Below are positions 56,529 through 64,000 of a stretch of DNA of 64,000 nucleotides, one piece after another. Origin of the DNA: Coniferiporia sulphurascens (Eukaryota; Basidiomycota; Agaricomycetes; Hymenochaetales; Hymenochaetaceae); assembly GCA_002794785.1 (NCBI GenBank), contig NBBA01000005.1, forward strand, positions 744,001-808,000. The letters are read 5' to 3'. Within the stretch, counting starts at the first letter, position 1; the number at the start of each line of letters is the position of its first letter. A program made the position numbers and the translations under genes. Below the pieces are notes generated by a model. That model was not told where the DNA came from. It saw only the letters and a program-made list of their open reading frames with translations, and searched no databases.

Positions 56529-59500
56529 TTAGGCTTCCGCAGACACTATTGTCTGAGCCATGGTCATCGGAGAAGTATGGACGTCGGATGCCTTCCCATA
56601 GACCGTCGTCGTAGAACAATGATCCCCAGGACCAGAACGGATAATAGATGCCGCAGTAATTCCGACAGTCGCGACCTTTTCCTTGTCATTCAGCGTATCG
56701 TCACTATTGCCCAACAGCGCCTCAACGACTGCCGTCTCCTGCTGAGCACTAGGCGTCAGCGCTGGATCAGGCTGAAATTCCGCAACCTTCATCGGCAGGC
56801 CTGACTGTGCAAGAAACATATCAACGAGCAACCGACATTCATCCGCGGTTGTGGCATTCGCCATAAGCCTTCGCATGTCTTTAGCATGCGACGCAAACAC
56901 CGCGGGAGTTGCAGGAGGTGTGAACGCGTGCCGCTGCGCCTGCTTTGATGAAGGGCGAACGATATGGATGTGCGGCGGAGTTTGCGCAGTTATAGATGAT
57001 TTGCGGACTGGAACAACTGCCGTTGCCGACGAAATGTCCTCTGTAAACGGTTTAACCTGTGGTTGGACCTTGTTGGCCTCGCTGTCCATCTTCGAAGGCG
57101 TAGGTGGAGCAGAACCCTCAGTCCTGGGTGCGTCTAGTAAAACAGTGGTCGCCTCCGCACGGCTCGTTGCGGCATCAGCGAATATCGGGACAGCCTTTCG
57201 CACACCATTCTGTATAGGTTTGCTCCGTGGCGGTGGCATAACAGCGGAATCGTTGAGCACCTGACCTGACGCTGGTGATAATGGAGGGGATAAAGGCATG
57301 GACATCGGAGGGACTGGAGGTGGAGGAGGCTTGGGTAGTGACGCTTGACTTTGGGCATACGAAGAGATGCTGTGAAGAGACCTCTTCGCAGACAGGGGAG
57401 GTGGGACAAAGGAAAGAGGTGGGTGGTTGAGCGATTTCTTCACAGACATTGTCGAGTCATCCAAGGATGAGGATGAGTAGTTTGACAGTTTCTCTGTCGA
57501 CGACCCTCCTTTTAGACGAGAAACGATGCTTCGAAGCCGACCGCGCTTCATCTTACTGTCAACAGGGGAGATGCTGGGCGAGATAGCCTTCGGCAGGTCG
57601 GGCGGACCACTATTCAAGAAGTCGATAAGGTCAGCCGTCTGCGTAGTGACCCCGGTCGGGGCCCTGCGTCTCCCCGTAGTCTTCTTCACTGGTACATCTT
57701 CCTCCGAAGATCCGTTCAAGATATCGTCTATCGAATCACGGCTAAGCGACTGCTGCACCCTTCGCCCAGTATTTGTACTAGACATGGAATCTGCAGTCTT
57801 CGGTACGTGGTTGGGGGTGTTCATAGCCCGCAAAGACTGAGAGTGTGGCGACTCAATGGCGAACGCACTCAATGATCCCTTCCGGCCAACAGCATGCCGA
57901 CTTCCAATTGATGATACTGATGTTTGAGATGTAGATGCAGACCGCGTGCGCGTTGATGGCGGGACTTCGTAGGAAACCGGGGGAGCACCTCTTGATTGCT
58001 TCCGCGTTCGTTCACCATTAAAATCCCTACCATTTCCAAGGACATCATCATCCTCCTCAATCGCGTTCACTTGCCTCTGCTGGTGGGGATAGCTCTTTTT
58101 CATCGTATGTCCTGTCATTGTTTCGGCGGCTGAGTTGATAGCAGGACTATCTTGAAGCGGGGCCTTATTTGTTGCGTGTGAAGTCGTTATTGGGGCAGGA
58201 ATCACTATCTTGCTGATGGCGCCGCGGCCTTTCTCTTTGTTGTAGACCTAACGAGAGTTAAGTAGTCATGACAAGAGATAAAAGGCAATGTGCATACATC
58301 GAAGGTCCTCAGGCGGTCGGGTGTGAGGGACACCTTCATGGTGGTGCCAGAACGCATCAGCTCGTCAAACTCGACCTGCCGCAAGAACCTATATCAGAAT
58401 TTAGGCATCATGATTTATGGAAGGACCGCGTACCTCACTTGGACTGGAACCAGGCCCATCATCCATTGCCGTAACGGAATATTTACCGTTGCTAATTATG
58501 GAAATAGAACGTTTGTGTCCGGTGTCCGCCACATTGGAACCATTCTGAGAACCGCCCTCTTTGTCCACGCTCATCCGGCCGAACAACTTTTTTGTTTTGG
58601 ACTTCTCCGTAGAACTTCGGGAACTAGAAGACGGAACAGCTACAATGGCAGTGCCTGAACCAGTGCTTTCCGACGATCCACGTGGCTTTGCAGACGCTAG
58701 TGCAGCATCACCATTACTGTTCGAAACGGCGTCGAGCGGAGAGTTTGTTGCGCGAGATGAACCTCTGATATGATCGCTCATAGTGCGCTGGAAGGACTTG
58801 CTTCGGCGGGGTCGGTTAAACATAGCCTTGCTCTGGATTTCAATCTGATTATGAACTTTCAATGGAAAGCACATGCGTGAATGCATTGTGGAACATCCGA
58901 GCATCGGCGATGATCAGGGACTATGACCTAGACGGAGAAAAAGAGGGTCGAAAACTAACCTTTCATATTTTTAAATAGTCCATATATGGGATCATCTTCA
59001 CACAATGCGGTAAAGAGGTCCTGTAAGGTGGCAGTTGACCGGCTGCTATCTCGGGTCGCAACACGTCCTGTATTAGACAAAATATGTCTGAAGGCAGATA
59101 ATGAGGAGGGTGTATCGGAAAGACGTTCCGTACTCACTCGCACACGTGTCTTAATGTTCGATATCAGTCCCACGTACACAAATTCGGAGAATGAGAGAGT
59201 ACGCACTCAATAATAGCAGTCAAATACAATGCAGCAGGAGCTATGAATTGCAGATTGTTCGAAGAGAATCCAATAGTGCCTGCGACCTTCGTTTGCCACC
59301 GCCTTTCCACGTCGGTGTCTTCGTCGGTATCATTAAACGTAGAATACGCCTCACACTTTAGCCGCAATAACTGAGACACGGTAAGGTGGCAATATGTTGC
59401 TGATCAGCCACGTGAGCATTCGTGTGAATGGATGTAGCAACTGACCTCGAATGCTGGCTGCAAGGGAAACTCCTGGGTGTTCTCCACATACGGTCGCGAA

Positions 59501-59844
59501 GGGACGCCGGTTGTACGATCCCAGTATGCCTTGAGCTCGACTTCAGCTTCAAGCAAGGCCTCCTTGCCCAAAGCGGTCGGAAGAAGCCTGTTCATGCCGG
59601 CCTTGAGCTGCTCGGTGGAGAACGAGCGCGAAGTGCTGAGTATCATCCATAGCAGCTCGTCGAGCAGAACGTTGACGGAGCGAAGAGCCTCCGGTGCGAG
59701 CTTCGTGGGGCGGATTTCGGACAGCACAACGTCGGCTGAGCGAGGGGAGAGGTACATCGGCGCTGCGAGAGATCACTAGAGTTTTAGCGTACACCGAGGC
59801 GAAGCGGCGAGAAAGAGCTCACTGTGGTCAGTGAGTCCTGCCAT
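56529..59844 (-). CDS. 949-aa protein with a histone-fold-like N-terminal region
   Basis: Seven exons, 59844-59823, 59762-59446, 59370-59207, 59087-58960, 58855-58434, 58375-58298 and 58247-56529, close to 950 codons. The first ~215 residues are helical: VVLSEIRPTKLAPEALRSVN then VLLDELLWMILSTSRSFSTE, later FIAPAALYLTAIIEHILSNT, GRVATRDSSRSTATLQDLFT and ALCEDDPIYGLF. The second half matches the pattern of the H2A alpha-2/alpha-3 region (EYLTAEIxELAGNAARD...HLQLAI). A basic Ser-rich part follows (FNRPRRSKSFQ), a short folded-looking stretch (VEFDELMRSGTTMKVSLTPD), then ~570 disordered residues rich in Ser, Pro and Thr with PPPPP runs. A conserved-looking end segment contains LMANATTADECRLLVDMFLA. 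Nuclear role likely; function unknown. I do not know a named family. Confidence 0.75.
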
Positions 59845-62800
59845 GGCGAGCTCCTTGTGCGGACGTCGGCTGGCAGTGGAGGAGAGAACGACCAGCGCAA
59901 TGTGAAGACGAGGAGAGGACCGGGCGCGTCGCCTGGCTGGCGCAAATGGACAACGGCGATGATGGACTAAAGAAAGAAGACGTGCTGGATCGTAAATTCG
60001 GTGCGAATAGGGCTTCCTTCCTCTTTAGGAAGTACTGCAGCCGGCATCCGCTGTGGTTCTGCCGCGTCGTCAGGGTTCGTCGTTAGGCGGCTTCGCGTCA
60101 CAGCTCGTCCCACTCGTCGCCACCGTCTTCGAGTGAACGAGCAGGTCGTCGGTCGTCCTCGTCGAGCAGACAAGAAATGCGCGGGGCTCGTCCGAGTCGG
60201 GGGGAGGGGAGAAGACCCAGACGTGTCCGAGTCGACCATCACGACGTGTCTGGCTATCCCCATCTATCAGACGCGAAACCGACTTCTCGTTCTTCGAATC
60301 ATAACGGTGAATGAGCTCCCTGCGAAACTTGCACCCATGCGCTTTCTCCCCACCCTGATGATATGTTCTTTAGCATCAATTCCCACCTGATTGCCGTCTA
60401 GAACTCTAAAGTCGTGGCTTTCATATTCCATTGGAGGGAGGGAGTAGAGGCGGGCTTTCACGACGTCTCGTTATCCCCACGCTTCCTACTACGGCTTTGA
60501 CTGCCGCGAAGCATCTAAAATCCGAAGACAGCGCATCTCCGAGTCGGTTCTCTGCATTCTTGTCTCTTCCTCGGCCACATATTTATAAAAGCACCAGCGG
60601 CAACGCAGTCTAGCTCGGTCGGTAGCCCGCCACCAAAATTAATCGATTAAAGCGAAGACGTTATATATGTCAACTACTCGGTACTAAGTGAAAGGCGGAG
60701 CCATATATAATCGTACATACATGAATCTAATACTTGTTCGGCTAGTCCCTCTCATGACCCGGAGGCGCCTGTCTAAACTCGACACAAAGAACACGCAGGT
60801 TCTGGACTACGTTAGCCTATTTGCAGTGTGAGTTCTAGTGTAAATTATATTTTGTTCCGAGGGCCGCTCGATAAATTGCTCAGCTCCCAGCCTAGTGCAT
60901 CCACCGACCCGCAACCAGAGCCGATATACTGTATACGTTATGGAACGACCCGAGTAAATCTTTTATGGCCTGATCTTTTCTTGTTCAAGAAAAACTCCAT
61001 TATGAATCATTCATCCGAAGGATTTTACGCCCTCCTACACCTCTCATTGGGTACCGTTTGCTTCTTCATTTTGCTGACTTCGCCGAGTGCACCCAAAATA
61101 ACCCCCCGGGCCTTATCATTTGACTGTTCGCTTCTTGCCTTTTGATCGACATCAACGAGGTCCATGATCGAATGTCGACGGCGCACTTCTGCGGGTCAGG
61201 TGAAGGACCTGGGACAATTTTTTACTGATAGCACAGTTTGGGAAAGCTCTGCCTCAAAGACTGAAACAGGTTCTTTTTTTTGCATTGCCCATTGCCAGGT
61301 ACGTCAGAGAGGACCCTTCCGTGTGGCAGTTTGGTTCTTGTATCCGTGATTCCGTGATGCCACAGGCCCAGGCACCAGAAAATAGAGACGCTGTGAGAAC
61401 CGTGGGTTATTTGAAATTCGTATTCTGAAACCGGCGGCTAGGATCTTCGTTCACGTACTGTAGTCGCGGAGATGCGCGGAAGTACAGCATCTCCAAGCTC
61501 CTCGGCAGAGGGCGATATGGTGACAACTCCTCGCCACTTTCGTCCCTTTCATCTTCCAACTCGACAGTTACGCAGTCCATTAACCTCATCCAAATCCTTG
61601 GAGCATGTACCACTTCACTTGCGGTACTTCAATACTCAGACTACATCCCACCGGGTCCACCGGTAGCAGGTCAAAGCGGTGGCCACTCCTTCACACTAAA
61701 ACACACAATTCCAAGCTAACAACTTGACTACTCCAGAGCTCATTTCTGGCTTCAAATAAACGTATTTGACCAGACCCCCGAATATCGCTCCGCTCTCCGG
61801 TGGCGCTTCTTCTAGTTTCCCCATCAATGTGCCTTAGGCGAATAAGGCTAGAGCGATGCTCATGTTTCTCTTCATCCATTGCACAAAGGCTTAGACCTCG
61901 CCTGGATCCCGCAATGTCACGCTGGGCTCCACAGAGAAAACCAATACATAATAGTGTCGCGGAAGAAGTAGCAATCCCTGCCGAAGAGTGGCCGTATCTT
62001 TGCGTCTCCCGGACCCGCTCGTTCTCAGCGCAATCCGAGTCGATCGATACCCTGTATGCGCCCTCGCTCCAGATTTTCTGCGGAAGTCCTGCTGTGTATC
62101 CAAACTCTGGCGACCGCGGTATTCGAGAGAGCCGAAGGGGAGCGGGGCTCGATTCTCGATTTCCGAGCTGGAAAAAGACTTTATTAAGGAGCACGCCCAG
62201 GGTCTGGCGCATTGTCAAATGATCCTGCAGTCCCCAAACAGGGCGAATTATCTGGAACTGGTCGAAAGGACTCTAAAGGCATGGTGTTTAATTCTCGACA
62301 GGACGCTACCCAAATATAACTTGAACCAGATCGGGACTCGAACACAGTAAACCCAGTGAGTAACTTATGGGGAACTCAGTCCGTGCGCCGGAAGTTACGA
62401 CTGGCCCACTTCAACCTACTCAAAAACAAGTGCGGTAGGCCATACCTTGATGTACGCAGAGGTACATACTGTATACATTTATGTGGCTGCATGTCCTCCT
62501 TTTGGTTTCCTGGGTAGCGCCCGTCGAAGACAGTTATAAACCTTCCTGTCCGTGAGCTGTTTCTTATCGAAGGAGTGCAATGGAAACTATGCATGACCGT
62601 CATTAAAAAGGGGACACCAAAGTTATCGCAAACAGCTCGGGGAGCGCGTACGGAGTTTGATACTACCACCCGAAGCTCCTTATGTCGACATACATATCTG
62701 ACTGTTTTCGCTAGTACGAGATAGCAGAATTGAATTTGGCGTAATCCCCCCCGGGCCGCGAGCCACCATCAAGCAGCCTAAAAATCCACAAACTCAAAAA

Positions 62801-64000
62801 GGAGCAAATAAACGACTAACAATGGTACTCAGACAGTACACATAACGGGAAATCGGGCGTGCGCTTGTTTCGCTAGACTGATATGCCCAGAAGGAGGTTT
62901 TATTACCCCTCCCTCGATCTCTGTCGTTGCGCGGGGTCGTCATAACGCCGACTAACAGCGCCGTGGGTAGAAGCCCCAGCAGCCGCAAGGCCTATGTTCT
63001 ACTCCCCCATAGCGCCGTGTAAGTGCTCGTAAGCAGTGGTGCTTGTAGAAGCACGCGGACATCATGATGCCACCGGTAGTAGTCGGTTGTCATCTTTGGA
63101 ATCAGTCTTGAGAATTCCAGGTTGTGGCTCGGGTTTGGGTATGGTCGTGGATATAATTGATCTATATTAATTCTACTCGATAAGAAAGCTTTCCGCAACA
63201 TTCACCGACGCAGATCTATGACTTTGGATACATTGCTCGAATAATTTTGTCGATGGACATTAGCCCCCCTCGCCGAAAAAATGTGCCTTCAATAAAGCAG
63301 AGACTGAAACAGCTACACGAACTGAACTGCAGTGACGGAGCTTTGTACTCCTCTGCTTGCGAACTCCTGATATCGCGGACCAAGCACTATGCCTCATGTC
63401 ATTCATTATCAATGTTTACCGCTTCACGAGCTACTACGGTTACGGCGCAATTCCCAGCGAAGGGAGCCGTGCGATATCCTCTTGATACCGACTCCGACTG
63501 CCCCCCGTAACTTTAAAGAAGGAAGACTGAATCCGAGTTTTAGAACAATCATCGCTATAATGAAAAAAAGGCTTGATCACATCATCTCAGAATTACGGAA
63601 TCTGACTCGTGTCCTCCACACGAACAGCATCTCTTGATGATAACACCCGGGATGATGATACTGTAGGAGGTCCAACAGTGTTTGAAAATTTTCAGTGTTT
63701 CGGCAGCACTTATATTTACAGAGCTTAACTGTCTTCGCATCTATTTCTGCAGTTTATCCGTTGACGCGGGCGGCAGACAGGCCTGTGAGCACTGAGAGCC
63801 CGAAGCAGGTTTGTGGTTCTACCACTGCTAATGATAAATCCAAAAATAATGGCCAGGATGTTCAGTTGACATGGGATGGAGGACGTCGCAGTGGATTGAT
63901 CCGAGACGCGACAACCTAGTAGAATGGATGAATAGGGAGTTTACAGATTCTTCGAGCTACAATAAGTTTAAAATTCCGCCTTAATAATCGTCACGAGCGC
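59845..64000. other. Right end without a supportable gene
   Basis: The first few hundred bases hold the promoter of the 949-aa gene. An antisense-looking frame at 59967-60263 (minus) is Arg/Pro-rich and not convincing. From 60650 to the end all frames break up often; the longest ATG frames (for example 63253-63510 plus) show no motif and no spliced partner. An A-box-like TAGCTCGGTCGGTAGC at about 60612 lacks the rest of a tRNA. No transposon ORF, long terminal repeat or telomere repeat is visible. Confidence 0.5.

Noticed and set aside
60600..60690. tRNA-like A box (TAGCTCGGTCGGTAGC)
   Set aside because: No B box (GGTTCGANTCC) within 100 bases and no acceptor-stem pairing.
62280..62420. B-box-like GTTCGAGTCC on the minus strand
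   Set aside because: The flanking bases do not form a T-arm stem and there is no A box at the right distance.
1..64000. CACGTG boxes shared by several promoters (RRN3, GILT, lipin, secreted protein)
   Set aside because: About sixteen such hexamers are expected by chance in 64 kb, so single copies carry little weight; only the MIX23 pair was kept.

Overview
This window looks like nuclear DNA of a filamentous basidiomycete, most likely an Agaricomycete. Genes are split by many short introns (about 45-100 bases, mostly GTRNGT...CTNAC...YAG), lie close together on both strands without operons, and encode typical fungal housekeeping proteins. I rebuilt the exon chains by hand. For most genes the exon lengths close to a whole number of codons, which is the main internal check on the models. 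No rRNA, tRNA, CRISPR array or intact transposon was found.

Left part (1-24 kb): the 5' end of ribosomal protein uL29 (RPL35) runs off the left edge. Divergent from it is a probable small ribonucleotide-reductase inhibitor of the Spd1/Dif1 type. After 4.7 kb without a recognisable gene comes a nine-exon C2H2 zinc-finger protein. A compact run follows: MIX23 (mitochondrial), a GILT-type thiol reductase, YOS1 (ER-Golgi traffic), mitochondrial ribosomal protein uL22m, OST1 (N-glycosylation), an orphan secreted protein and RRN3 (RNA polymerase I initiation factor). Beyond 2.6 kb of apparently empty DNA is a single-pass membrane protein.

Middle part (25-43 kb): a REEP/Yop1-family ER-shaping protein with a very long disordered tail, HIS6 (histidine synthesis), the K+/H+ antiporter KHA1, an SQ-rich disordered protein, a membrane-anchored PP2C phosphatase and a USP36/Ubp10-like deubiquitinase.

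Right part (43-60 kb): lipin/phosphatidate phosphatase (PAH1), an F-box protein, a second C2H2 zinc-finger protein, the second-largest subunit of RNA polymerase I (RPA135), and a 949-residue protein whose N-terminal region resembles a histone fold. The last 4 kb holds no gene I can support.

One theme recurs: several genes serve ribosome production (RPL35, RRN3, RPA135, a USP36/Ubp10-like enzyme, and uL22m for the mitochondrion), and several serve the ER and membranes (YOS1, OST1, the REEP protein, lipin). Whether this is more than chance in a gene-dense genome cannot be decided here. The observations most worth following are the histone-fold-like protein, the probable RNR inhibitor, two GC-AG introns needed to keep reading frames open, a gene whose eight introns are all phase 2, the duplicated proline/aromatic motif in the REEP tail, and the SQ-cluster protein.
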